The notes beneath the pieces are model-generated. The model worked only from the letters and a program-made list of their open reading frames with translations, was not told the DNA's origin and did not search any database. A program made the translations under genes and the position numbers. This document shows, piece after piece, positions 50,213-59,093 of a DNA stretch of 62,822 nucleotides. The DNA comes from Steroidobacteraceae bacterium (lineage in GTDB: Bacteria > Pseudomonadota > Gammaproteobacteria > Steroidobacterales > Steroidobacteraceae), in assembly GCA_025451845.1 (NCBI GenBank), contig JANWJS010000047.1:1-62822 (forward strand), given 5' to 3'. The number at the start of each line of letters is the position of its first letter. Position 1 is the stretch's first letter.

Positions 50213-52699
50213 ATGGCGCTGCGCAACCTCCCCATCCGACGCAAACTCATGATCATGCTGCTCGTGACGAGCGGCGCGGTGCTCGCGCTCACCTGCGCCG
50301 CCTTCATCGGCTACCAGTACGTGAGCTATCGCGCGGCCGCGCGCTATACCGTGCAGACTCTCGGTCAGGTCATTGCGAGCAACAGCACGGCGGCGCTCGC
50401 TTTCGACAATCCGTCGGATGAGAAGGATGTGCTTGCGGCGCTGCATGCGGAGCGGCGCATCAGCCTGGCCGCGGTGTATGACGCCGGCGGCAACCTCTTC
50501 GCGCAGTACCCCGCGAATGCGCCGGTGACCTCGTTCCCGCCGCACCCGGAGCGCGATGGCCTGCGCTTCGATGCGGGAATGCTGCTCGACTACCGGCCGA
50601 TCCGCCAGGGCGGCAACACCCGGCTCGGTACGCTGTTGCTGCGTTGGGATCTGGCCTCGCTGCACCATGAGATCGCGCTTTACGCGCTGATCGCCGCCGG
50701 CATGACGGCCTTTGCCATGCTGTTGGCCTATCTCCTCGGGCGCTCCCTGCAGCACCAGATCTCGCTGCCCGTGCAGACGCTCGGTCGTGCGGCGCGCGCG
50801 GTCTCGGAGAACCGCGACTACAGCGTGCGCGCCCCGAAATTCGGCGATGACGAGCTCGGCGCATTGACGGACGCGTTCAATCACATGTTGGATCTGCTCA
50901 CCGCCGACATTGCCGAGCGCAATGCATTCGGGGTGAGGCTGCAACGACAGCTCACCCGCCTCGATCTCCTGCACCGGATCACGCGCGCGGTGGGCGAGCG
51001 GCAGGACCTGCGCAGCATCTTTCAGGTGGTGATCCGCCATCTCGAGGAGCACGTCCCCATCGACTTCGGCTGCATCTGCCTCTACGAGCCGCATGAGGAG
51101 ATCCTGACCGTCACGAGCGTCGGCGTGCGCAGCCGCGAGACGGCTCTGGAGCTGGCGCTGACCGAGAAGGCGCGAGTGCGCGTCGACGGTAACGGCTTGA
51201 GCCGGTGTGTGCGCGGCGAGTTGGTGTACGAGCCGGAGATCGCCTCGAGCCCCTATCCGTTCCCCGCCACTCTCGCGAAGGGGGGCTTGCGGGCGCTGGT
51301 GGTCGCGCCCTTGCGTGCCGAGAGCAGGGTGTTCGGCGTTCTCGTGGCTGCGCGCCGGGAGCCCGAATCCTTCAGCAGCGGGGACTGCGAGTTCCTGCAG
51401 CAATTGAGCGAGCACGTTGCGCTGGCGGCCCACCAGGCGCAGCTCTACGATGCGCTGCAGCGGGCATACGAGGGTCTGCGCCAGAGCCAGGAGACGGTGG
51501 TGCAGCAGGAGCGATTACGTGCTCTCGGGCAGATGGCGAGCGGCGTGGCGCACGACATCAACAATGCGATCTCCCCGATCGCGCTCTACACCGAGTCGCT
51601 GCTCGAGCGGGAGACCGGACTTAGCGATCGTGCGCGTGCGTATCTGACGACGATTCAGACGGCCATCCATGATGTGGCACGGACTGTGAGCCGCATGCGC
51701 GAGTTCTATCGTCCGCAGGAGAGCCAGGCAGCGCTGACGCGGATCGAGCTCGATCGCGTCATCCGCGGGGTGCTCGAGCTCACCCAGGCGCGGTGGCGCG
51801 ATGTGCCGCAGGAGCGCGGCGCGGTCATCGACCTGCACACCGATCTCGTGAATCCGCCGGCCGTCATCATGGGCGCCGAGAACGAGATCCGCGACGCGCT
51901 GACCAACCTCATTTTCAACGCGGCCGACGCTATGCCAGACGGTGGCACCCTCACCGTCCGAACGAAGAAAGGCGTACGGCCGGCAAAACCGGAGGCCACG
52001 GGCTCGGGCCCGCCGGGCGGCGTGCACCCACCCGATACCGAGCTGCCTGCTGAGGTGGTCTTTCTGGAAGTCTCCGACACCGGCGTCGGCATGGACCCGG
52101 AGACGCGGCGGCGATGTCTCGAGCCGTTCTTCACCACCAAGGGCGAGCGGGGAACCGGGATGGGGCTTGCCATGGTGTACGGCATGGCCCAGCGCCATCG
52201 CGCGGAGCTCGAGATCGACAGCTCCTCGGGCAAGGGCACCACAGTCAGGCTCGTGTTTCCCGCCACGGCACGCTCGGCGGATGAGACGGGTAGGCAGCTC
52301 GCTCTCGGCTTGCCGGTGCGGCCGCTGCGCATCCTCATCGTCGACGACGATCCGCTCATCATCGAGTCGCTGCGCGAGACTCTGCGCGGTGACGCGCACC
52401 GCGTCACGGCGGCGGACGGCGGACAGGCCGGCATCGAGGCCTTCGAGGCGGCGCAGTCGCGTGGCGAGCCGTTCGAGCTGGTGATCACGGATCTCGGCAT
52501 GCCCTATGTGGATGGCAGACGAGTGGCTGCCGCAATCAAGGCAGCGTCACCGCAGACCCCGATAGTCCTGCTCACCGGATGGGGCCAGCGTCTTACTGCC
52601 GAGAACCAGGTCCCGCCGCACGTGGATCGCGTGCTCAACAAGCCGCCGCAGCTGCGGGAGCTCCGGGCCGCGCTTGCGGAGCTGGGGCGCGCCAGCTGA
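50213..52699 (+). CDS. Membrane hybrid histidine kinase with CHASE8-like, HAMP, GAF and receiver domains
   Basis: The 828-residue protein starts with a membrane helix (RKLMIMLLVTSGAVLALTCA). A periplasmic domain of YfiN type (CHASE8-like) follows (TVQTLGQVIASNSTAALAFD, DVLAALHAERRISLAAVYDA), then a second helix, a HAMP segment near 185-240 and a GAF domain near 265-400 (HVPIDFGCICLYEPHEEILT). A kinase core carries phospho-acceptor His447 (MASGVAHDINNAISPI) and ATP-binding boxes (NLIFNAADAMPDGG, VSDTGVGMDP, GTGMGLAMVYGMAQ). A C-terminal receiver has phospho-acceptor Asp760 (ELVITDLGMPYVDGRRVAAA) and lysine in VLNKPPQ. The receiver has no output domain, so it either passes phosphate on or acts as a sink. 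Confidence 0.85.
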   Translation: MALRNLPIRRKLMIMLLVTSGAVLALTCAAFIGYQYVSYRAAARYTVQTLGQVIASNSTAALAFDNPSDEKDVLAALHAERRISLAAVYDAGGNLFAQYPANAPVTSFPPHPERDGLRFDAGMLLDYRPIRQGGNTRLGTLLLRWDLASLHHEIALYALIAAGMTAFAMLLAYLLGRSLQHQISLPVQTLGRAARAVSENRDYSVRAPKFGDDELGALTDAFNHMLDLLTADIAERNAFGVRLQRQLTRLDLLHRITRAVGERQDLRSIFQVVIRHLEEHVPIDFGCICLYEPHEEILTVTSVGVRSRETALELALTEKARVRVDGNGLSRCVRGELVYEPEIASSPYPFPATLAKGGLRALVVAPLRAESRVFGVLVAARREPESFSSGDCEFLQQLSEHVALAAHQAQLYDALQRAYEGLRQSQETVVQQERLRALGQMASGVAHDINNAISPIALYTESLLERETGLSDRARAYLTTIQTAIHDVARTVSRMREFYRPQESQAALTRIELDRVIRGVLELTQARWRDVPQERGAVIDLHTDLVNPPAVIMGAENEIRDALTNLIFNAADAMPDGGTLTVRTKKGVRPAKPEATGSGPPGGVHPPDTELPAEVVFLEVSDTGVGMDPETRRRCLEPFFTTKGERGTGMGLAMVYGMAQRHRAELEIDSSSGKGTTVRLVFPATARSADETGRQLALGLPVRPLRILIVDDDPLIIESLRETLRGDAHRVTAADGGQAGIEAFEAAQSRGEPFELVITDLGMPYVDGRRVAAAIKAASPQTPIVLLTGWGQRLTAENQVPPHVDRVLNKPPQLRELRAALAELGRAS

Positions 52700-52758
52700 C
52701 GGGCGAAAGCGAACTTCTGCCGCGTTCGTCGATTCTTAGGGATCAGGGGAGAGCTTCC

Positions 52759-54315
52759 ATGATCCGCCCGATTCAAATCCTGATCCTGTACACCGCCGCG
52801 CTCATGCTCACGGCTTGCCACGGGACGATGACCGCCTCGTCCGGCTCGTCTGGGTCATCGACGCCGCCGCAGCCCGGGCAGCTGCTGCAGAGTCCGCCGA
52901 CGAAAACCGGCTCCTACTCGGTGGCCGATCTTTTCTCGCTCCTGAGTGGCAACAGCGATGACGCCCAGCTCCTGAAGCTCGCCTTGAACCCGCCGTGCAC
53001 GGTCGATGTCTATCACCTCGAATATGAGACGGTAGGCGGCCAGGGCGAGGCGACCACCGCCTCGGGTGCGCTGATGGTGCCAGGGGGTCCGGCGCCATCC
53101 TGTCAGGGCGCGCGCCCCGTCGTGCTCTACGCGCATGGCACTTCAACCCAGAAGACCTACAACATCGCGAATCTCCCGGGTGCGTCGGGCAATATCAACG
53201 ACGAGGGAGTGCTGCTCGCGGCGCTGTTCGCCGCACAGGGATATATCGTGGTTGCCCCGAACTATGCGGGGTACGACACTTCCTCCCTGTCCTATCATCC
53301 CTATCTGGTGGCGGCCCAACAGTCGCACGACATGATGGACGCGCTCGCCGCAGCTCGCAGCGCTTTCAGCGTCCTGGGCGTGAACGGCGGCAGCAAGCTG
53401 TTCATCACGGGCTATTCTCAGGGCGGCTATGTGGCGCTCGCCACGTTGCGCGCAATGCAGGCAGCCGGACAGAGCGTAACGGCCGCGGCCCCGATGTCGG
53501 GACCTTACGCGCTCTCTGCTTTCGGCGATGCGATTTTCATGGGACAGGTGAACGGCAGCGGGGTGCTCAACTTCGTCTTCGTCGTCGATTCGTACCAGCA
53601 CTCATACGGCAACGTCTACACGAACACCACGGACATCTTCTCAACGCAATACGCTCCCAATATCGGCTCGCTGCTGCCGACCACGAACACTAACTCCCAG
53701 CTCTATGCGCAGGGCCTCGTCCCTCAGGATGCGCTCTTCAGCAGCACGCCGCCGGCTGCGCAATACACCTCCATGACGCCGGCGACCACACCAGCCAATC
53801 TCGCGGTGGTATTCGCCCTCGGCTTCGGTTCGAGCCCGCTCGTGACCAACGCGTACCGTCTGAGCTGGCTCGAGGATGAGCAGGCGAATCCGGACGGCGG
53901 CTTCCCCACCACGACAACCGATATGCCGCCCGCGCACGCGGGCCTCGCTTTGCGTCAGGACTTGGCGAAGAACGACCTGCGTGCCTTCAACCCCTCGGTC
54001 CCCGTGCTTCTCTGCGGCGGTGACGACGACCCGACCGTGTTCTACATGAACACGCAGCTCATGCAGGGCTACTGGGCGGCGCACGCGCCGAGCGTCCAGG
54101 CTACCGTGCTGGATGTCGATTCGGCGATTGGCTCCAACGACCCCTACGCCGACGTCAAGAACGGCTTCGCGGCCGCCAAGGCGGCCGTCGCCGCGGCGGC
54201 CATTGCGGGGGGCGCTACCGACGGTGGCCAAGCCGCCGTGCTCGAGGACTACCACGCGGGGCTCGTGGCGCCGTTCTGCTTCTACGCGGTGCAGAAGTTT
54301 TTCGGCAGCTCTTGA
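52759..54315 (+). CDS. Lipoprotein alpha/beta hydrolase
   Basis: The 518-residue precursor has a lipoprotein signal peptide with lipobox LTAC (ALMLTACHGTMTASSGSS), so it is anchored to a membrane. After a Ser/Gly/Pro linker the hydrolase has VVLYAHGTSTQKTYNIANLP, the nucleophile serine in ITGYSQGGYVALATLRAMQA, and a late histidine in LEDYHAGLVAPFCF. The arrangement suggests a secreted esterase, lipase or peptidase of the prolyl-oligopeptidase group. An AGGGGAGAG ribosome site lies five bases before the ATG. It lies 246 bases before another TonB receptor gene on the same strand. Confidence 0.75.
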   Translation: MIRPIQILILYTAALMLTACHGTMTASSGSSGSSTPPQPGQLLQSPPTKTGSYSVADLFSLLSGNSDDAQLLKLALNPPCTVDVYHLEYETVGGQGEATTASGALMVPGGPAPSCQGARPVVLYAHGTSTQKTYNIANLPGASGNINDEGVLLAALFAAQGYIVVAPNYAGYDTSSLSYHPYLVAAQQSHDMMDALAAARSAFSVLGVNGGSKLFITGYSQGGYVALATLRAMQAAGQSVTAAAPMSGPYALSAFGDAIFMGQVNGSGVLNFVFVVDSYQHSYGNVYTNTTDIFSTQYAPNIGSLLPTTNTNSQLYAQGLVPQDALFSSTPPAAQYTSMTPATTPANLAVVFALGFGSSPLVTNAYRLSWLEDEQANPDGGFPTTTTDMPPAHAGLALRQDLAKNDLRAFNPSVPVLLCGGDDDPTVFYMNTQLMQGYWAAHAPSVQATVLDVDSAIGSNDPYADVKNGFAAAKAAVAAAAIAGGATDGGQAAVLEDYHAGLVAPFCFYAVQKFFGSS

Positions 54316-54345
54316 GCGGCCGCCCGGTCCCGACAGCACTATTAG

Positions 54346-54367
54346 CGGTAACGTCATCAAGTTACCG
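54346..54367. repeat. Inverted repeat between the hydrolase and receptor genes
   Basis: CGGTAAC-GTCATCAA-GTTACCG is a perfect 7-bp inverted repeat with an eight-base loop. It lies 30 bases after the lipoprotein gene and 195 bases before the receptor gene. No T-run follows, so a regulator site is at least as likely as a terminator. Confidence 0.45.
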
Positions 54368-54561
54368 ATATCAGTCAGAAATCGAACATCGATACGCGGG
54401 GTCGAGGCGCAGTCGGCGAATGTTGCGCGCACGCTACGGCTGGTGAAAAGGCCAAGTTAATCGGATATCTTCGGCGCCACCAATGGGCCACACGCAGACA
54501 GACCGGGCCGGTCGGTCGCGTGTAGACGAGCGCCCATTCACCTCACTCCAGGGGCGTCAAA

Positions 54562-57141
54562 ATGAATCGAATGAATCAATGGGTCTCACTGGCCGTGGCG
54601 GCCGCGCTCGCGGGAAGTCTTGGCGGCCGTGCTCGCGCCGCCCAGCCCGCGGCGACCGGGATGGCGACGGATCAGCTGGCTACGATCGTGGTCACTGCCA
54701 CGAAGCGCAAGACGCTTGCGCAAAATACGCCGATCAGCATGACGGTGCTCACCGCCGCCGACATCGCCGATCGCGGCGTGACGGATTTCAACACCCTGTC
54801 GCAGGGCATCCCGGGTCTTGCGATGCGCACCTCCGGTCCCAACCAGACCGAGTACGAGATGCGTGGCTTGAATTCCGCTGGCGGTAACACCTCGATGGTC
54901 GGCGTGTACCTGGACGAAATCGCGCTCTCGGCTCCCGCTGCGGAACAGCTCGGCAAGGTGATCATCGATCCCAACCTCTATGATCTGGAACGGACCGAGG
55001 TCCTGCACGGGCCGCAGGGAGCCCTATACGGGTCGAGCTCCATGGGCGGGACGGTGCGCCTCATTCCGGCCATGCCGGAGCTCGGCGCCTTCGATGCCTC
55101 CGGAGAGACCACCATCTCGGACACGGGCTCCGGCGGCAGCATCAACTTTGCGCAGAACGGCATGGTGAATCTGCCGTTTGGATCGACTGCCGCTCTGCGG
55201 CTCGTGGGCTCTCATGACTCGCAAAGCGGCTGGCTCAACCGCTACGTGCTCGCTGACGGCGCGGTGACGACGGACGCCGGGGCAAATCCCTCGAACTCGC
55301 GCCCCGCCAATTTCTACACGGTGCCGCTGCTCTCGAGCGCGACGGGCGTGAACTCGTCGACGACCGATTCATTCCGCGCGATCTTCCTCTGGAAGCCCAG
55401 CGATCAGCTCTCGATCACACCGATGATCCTCTGGCAGCAAGGCACGAGCGGCGCGCCCAACGCGGTGGATGTCAATGGGTCGCCGACCGACCCGACCATG
55501 CCCGGCGCGAAGGGTCATTATGAGATCTATCAGACGTCCGAGCCGCAATGGGATCGCTTCACGCTGGGGAGCCTCAAGGTCGAGTATGCCGTCACGCCCG
55601 ATATCGCCCTGACTTCCATCACCGGCCTGTGGTCGAATAACTCCCTGGTCTCGCAGGACGGCACCGAGGAAAATTCGAGCTCGACCGCGCTCGGCTCCAG
55701 CGCTCCCACGACGCCACCCGCTCCGTACGACACTTCTGCCGGCGGCCTTGGCCCGACGGGGCCCGGTCCGTTCGGTCCCGGCGTCGAGGAGCGCGATTAC
55801 ACCCGGCAGTTCAGCGAAGAGCTCCGCGTGGCCTCCACGGGCAGCGGTCCGCTGCAGTGGCTGGCGGGATATTACTACCAGGACTTCCAATCCGAGTGGA
55901 GCATGTGGTCGGTCAATCCGCAGGCCGGCCCCATCGCCAACATCTACGTCGATTACATGCCCCAGACCATCCTGCAGAACGCCGCTTTCGGCAATGTCTC
56001 CTGGGACTTCGCGGATGGCCTCAAGGCCAGCGTGGGAGCGCGCTGGTATCACTACTCGTATGCCCAGAACAACTCCGAGTGGGGTGATTTCACGCCGTAC
56101 GGCTTCGACAATCTGCTGAGCGGCGCGCCGACGGTGGCTGGGAACAATACGCCGTTCAACACCAACGCGGGAAGCAGCTCCAGCGGGACCAATCCGCGCT
56201 TCAACCTGACCTGGCAGATCGACCCCGATCACATGGTGTATGGGACGGTCGCCAAGGGCTTCCGCCTGGGCGGCACGGATCAGCCCTTCGTCGGCTTCCT
56301 GACCTCCGTCAGTCCTGCGACGTGCCCGTATGGCAACCCGCCGTCCCTGGCCGGACTCGAACAATGCGGCCTGCAGACCAAGCTTTCGGCGACGCCGACC
56401 AAGCCGGGTTCCATTTACGCCTCAACGGTGAACTTCCCGAATGTCAACGGACAAGGCGTGCCGCAGTTCAACTCGGATTCCGTGTGGGACTACGAGATCG
56501 GAACGAAGAATGAGCTGTTCGGCCATCGCGCGCTCTTCAACCTGACGGCGTATTTCGAGCGTTGGAAGGATCCGCAGGTCGCGACGAACATTTCCGGCTT
56601 CGGGTTCACCGTGAACGGCTCGGACGCCAATATCTACGGCCTGGAAGCGGAGTTCCGCGCCAATCTCGGCCATGGATTCGATTTCACGACGGATTGGGGG
56701 TACACGCACAGCAAGTTCCTCAACGATAGCCCGATCGACGGCATACCCGCCGGGTTCGCGGTTCCCGATACGCCGAAGCTCACCGGTTCGATGTCGCTGA
56801 ATTACACTCAATCCCTGAATGACAACATGTCGTTCTTCGGGAATGCCACCTACAGCTATGTCGGATCGCGGTACGACCTGCCGTATGGCGTCACGGTCTA
56901 TCTCAACAACATCAACCAGACCAAGCTCAATCTGCCGTCGTATGGAATCGTGAATCTGCGTGCCGGATTGCGCACGGAGCGCTGGACACTGGCTCTGTTC
57001 GTCAACAACGCGACGAACAAGCAGGTGTTGCTCGATCCGTTGCCGCAGATCAACCTGGCGATTCCGCAGTACACGCGCTACATCGTGAACCAGCCGGTCA
57101 CGTACGGAATGGATGTGACCTACAACTTCGGCGCGAAGTAG
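54562..57141 (+). CDS. TonB-dependent receptor
   Basis: The 859-residue precursor has a signal peptide (residues 1-26). A TonB-box-like start (ATIVVTATKRKTLAQNTPIS) leads into a plug (TVLTAADIADRGVTDFNTLS, YEMRGLNSAGGNTSMVGVYL, LERTEVLHGPQGALYGSSSM), and a barrel ends YGMDVTYNFGAK. It belongs to the outer-membrane receptor group often annotated as iron or vitamin receptors in Sphingomonad- and Nevskia-like bacteria, whose substrates are frequently organic. The preceding lipoprotein hydrolase is a plausible partner that releases its ligand. No regulator is adjacent. Confidence 0.85.
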   Translation: MNRMNQWVSLAVAAALAGSLGGRARAAQPAATGMATDQLATIVVTATKRKTLAQNTPISMTVLTAADIADRGVTDFNTLSQGIPGLAMRTSGPNQTEYEMRGLNSAGGNTSMVGVYLDEIALSAPAAEQLGKVIIDPNLYDLERTEVLHGPQGALYGSSSMGGTVRLIPAMPELGAFDASGETTISDTGSGGSINFAQNGMVNLPFGSTAALRLVGSHDSQSGWLNRYVLADGAVTTDAGANPSNSRPANFYTVPLLSSATGVNSSTTDSFRAIFLWKPSDQLSITPMILWQQGTSGAPNAVDVNGSPTDPTMPGAKGHYEIYQTSEPQWDRFTLGSLKVEYAVTPDIALTSITGLWSNNSLVSQDGTEENSSSTALGSSAPTTPPAPYDTSAGGLGPTGPGPFGPGVEERDYTRQFSEELRVASTGSGPLQWLAGYYYQDFQSEWSMWSVNPQAGPIANIYVDYMPQTILQNAAFGNVSWDFADGLKASVGARWYHYSYAQNNSEWGDFTPYGFDNLLSGAPTVAGNNTPFNTNAGSSSSGTNPRFNLTWQIDPDHMVYGTVAKGFRLGGTDQPFVGFLTSVSPATCPYGNPPSLAGLEQCGLQTKLSATPTKPGSIYASTVNFPNVNGQGVPQFNSDSVWDYEIGTKNELFGHRALFNLTAYFERWKDPQVATNISGFGFTVNGSDANIYGLEAEFRANLGHGFDFTTDWGYTHSKFLNDSPIDGIPAGFAVPDTPKLTGSMSLNYTQSLNDNMSFFGNATYSYVGSRYDLPYGVTVYLNNINQTKLNLPSYGIVNLRAGLRTERWTLALFVNNATNKQVLLDPLPQINLAIPQYTRYIVNQPVTYGMDVTYNFGAK

Positions 57142-57183
57142 GCCGGGGAGTGGCTTGACCTGGGACTTCCGGTAAGGGATCTT

Positions 57184-57240
57184 GTGAGCGGCGGCGCGCC
57201 CGGCCCGGCGAGGTCGGGCGCGCCGGCCGGAATGGCTCAC
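57184..57240. terminator. Two-part GC-rich hairpin after the receptor gene
   Basis: An inner perfect 10-bp stem, GGCGCGCCCG with CGGGCGCGCC (57193-57202 with 57215-57224, twelve-base loop), is enclosed by an outer 6-bp stem, GTGAGC with GCTCAC (57184-57189 with 57235-57240). It lies between the receptor stop and the acetyltransferase start. No T-run follows. It could terminate the receptor transcript or be a structured RNA element. Confidence 0.45.
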
Positions 57241-57265
57241 GGCCGATGCTCGGGAAGCGAGTTCT

Positions 57266-57805
57266 ATGTCATGGCATCTTAGAGAGGCGACTGCGGCGGA
57301 TTGCGCGCAGATCCAGGAGCTGATCGCCAGATCCATCCGTGCGCTCGGTGCCGGCGATTACTCGCCGGATCAGATCGAGGGTGCCCTCAAGGGCGCCTTC
57401 GGCCTGGACAGCCAGCTCATCAGCGACGGGACCTACTTCGTCGTGGAAAGCGACGGCCGGCTGATCGGCTGTGGCGGCTGGAGCTACCGCCGCACGCTCT
57501 TCGGCGGCGATGCGCGCTCTGGCCGCGACGCCGGCACGCTTGATCCCAGCACCGATGCCGCCAAGATCCGGGCCTTTTTCGTCGACCCCGCCGCAGCTCG
57601 CCAAGGCATCGGCAGCGCGGTGCTCGAGCGCTGCGAGTCGGAGGCACGCCGTCACGGTTTTCGCCGTGCCGAAATGATGGCGACGCTACCGGGGATGAGA
57701 CTCTACGAGGCGCGCGGCTATGTGCCGGGAGAGAGAGTCGAGTATCCGGTCGCGGCCGGCGTCGCGATCGAGTTCGTGCCGATGTGGAAGAGCCTGACGG
57801 CCTGA
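57266..57805 (+). CDS. GNAT-family N-acetyltransferase
   Basis: The 179-residue protein has the GNAT core: LREATAADCAQIQELIARSI, FVVESDGRLIGCGGWSYRRT, the acetyl-CoA loop FFVDPAAARQGIGSAVLERC and MATLPGMRLYEARGYVPGER at the end. It is monocistronic, and its acceptor substrate is unknown. Confidence 0.8.
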   Translation: MSWHLREATAADCAQIQELIARSIRALGAGDYSPDQIEGALKGAFGLDSQLISDGTYFVVESDGRLIGCGGWSYRRTLFGGDARSGRDAGTLDPSTDAAKIRAFFVDPAAARQGIGSAVLERCESEARRHGFRRAEMMATLPGMRLYEARGYVPGERVEYPVAAGVAIEFVPMWKSLTA

Positions 57806-57845
57806 GGGGGCGTCGCCGGGGGCCGAAGCGCAGCGCCCCTGTCCC

Positions 57846-58589
57846 TCATGCCTCGGGACCCGCTTCCAAGGTGAAATAAAAGCTCGCGCCGCGATCGGGC
57901 GCGGCTTCCGCCCAGATGCGTCCGCCGTGGCGGCGGATGACCCGGTGCGCTGCCGCCAGGCCGATGCCCGATCCTTCGAACTCGCGCTCCGAGTGCAGCC
58001 GCTGAAAAGGGCCGAAGAGCTTGCCTACATAGCTCATATCGAAGCCTACGCCGTTATCGTGTACGACATAGATGGGCGGGTCGGCGGACTGCACGCCGAC
58101 CTCGATGCGCCCCGGGTCGCGGCCGCGGGTGAATTTCCATGCGTTTTTCAACAGCGCCTCGAGAGCGTTGGCCAAGAGACTGGGATCTCCAGTGGTGGCG
58201 ATCGCATGGGGGATGACTACTTCAACCGTGCGTGCCGGCTCTGCCGCCCGCAACTGTTCGACGACATCACGGGCGATCTTCGACAAATCCAGCGATACCC
58301 GATGAAACTCTGCCCCATGGATCCGCGCGAGGCTCAGCAGCCCCTCGAGCATGCCCGACATGCGCTTCGCGGCATCGAGGACGTGTTGCAGGTACCGGCG
58401 CCCGTCCTGATCCAGCTCCTCGCCGCAGTCCTCGCTCAACGCACGGGCGAATCCGTCGATGGTGCGCAGCGGAGCGCGTAAGTCGTGCGCGATGGTGTAG
58501 GTCAGCGATTCGAGCTCGCGGCGCGATTCCTCCAGCGCCGCCAGAGCTTTTTGTGGGTTTGCCTGCTCGTCCGCCAATTGACCGGTCAT
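57846..58589 (-). CDS. Cytoplasmic sensor-less histidine kinase
   Basis: The 247-residue protein has no membrane helix or recognisable sensor domain. A short coiled segment leads into the phospho-acceptor box LESLTYTIAHDLRAPLRTID and the ATP-binding boxes (ALLKNAWKFTRG, VHDNGVGFDMSYVGKLFGPF, GSGIGLAAAHRVIRRHGGRI). The pattern is that of the phytochrome-type kinase group. The ATG at 58589 lies 29 bases after the stop of the PilZ gene, so the two are probably co-transcribed. The stretch in frame upstream does not look coding, so this is either a small kinase or the tail of a once longer one. Confidence 0.75.
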   Translation of the reverse strand: MTGQLADEQANPQKALAALEESRRELESLTYTIAHDLRAPLRTIDGFARALSEDCGEELDQDGRRYLQHVLDAAKRMSGMLEGLLSLARIHGAEFHRVSLDLSKIARDVVEQLRAAEPARTVEVVIPHAIATTGDPSLLANALEALLKNAWKFTRGRDPGRIEVGVQSADPPIYVVHDNGVGFDMSYVGKLFGPFQRLHSEREFEGSGIGLAAAHRVIRRHGGRIWAEAAPDRGASFYFTLEAGPEA

Positions 58590-58618
58590 CCGATCGACTC
58601 CGGAGGCGACGAACCGCG

Positions 58619-58903
58619 TCAGTTTGCGCGGGCGACGCTGTGGCTTTCCATCATGAGACCGGTGCCGCCGCGCGAGACATGCGCGACCACGGCCGTGCGC
58701 CGGTGCAGCTTGGTGACCGTGCCCAGATTGATCGCGAATGAGAGCACGACCGTTTGGCCCTTGCGCAGGCCGAGGTTGGTGGTCTCGATGAAGACCCCGG
58801 TGGCGCTCAGATTCATGGCCTTGCAAAGCCTGCGGCATCCGCCGGGAACGGTGATGTAGACGGTTGTCCGGGCTCGGTGCCTAGTATGCAGGCGGCGTTC
58901 CAC
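58619..58903 (-). CDS. PilZ domain protein
   Basis: The 94-residue protein is essentially one PilZ domain. It keeps both c-di-GMP-binding motifs: RxxxR at Arg8-Arg12 (TRHRAR) and (D/N)xSxxG at Asn31-Gly36 (NLSATG). It should bind cyclic di-GMP. It precedes the sensor-less kinase gene, suggesting that c-di-GMP level could tune that kinase, although no contact is shown by the sequence. The 190 bases upstream (58904-59093) hold no gene. Confidence 0.8.
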   Translation of the reverse strand: MERRLHTRHRARTTVYITVPGGCRRLCKAMNLSATGVFIETTNLGLRKGQTVVLSFAINLGTVTKLHRRTAVVAHVSRGGTGLMMESHSVARAN

Positions 58904-59093
58904 TATGTGCCTCGCGGGTTCTGGCTTTGCTTTTCTAGGTCGCGACCCCCGCCATTATGCCTTGGCCGCGTTGCGAGAGCACGCCGGTTGAACTTAATCA
59001 CGGGAGAAACAACCACTCGAAACCCTTTATCAGGCGCATGACTCGGCGCAATCCCCTGCGCCTCGGCCCTACGGGCCTGCCTGGCCGCGCCCA

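Noticed and set aside
50207..51433. Minus-strand open frame under the hybrid kinase
   Set aside because: The sense frame has kinase boxes at all expected places. The antisense product has no recognisable domain.
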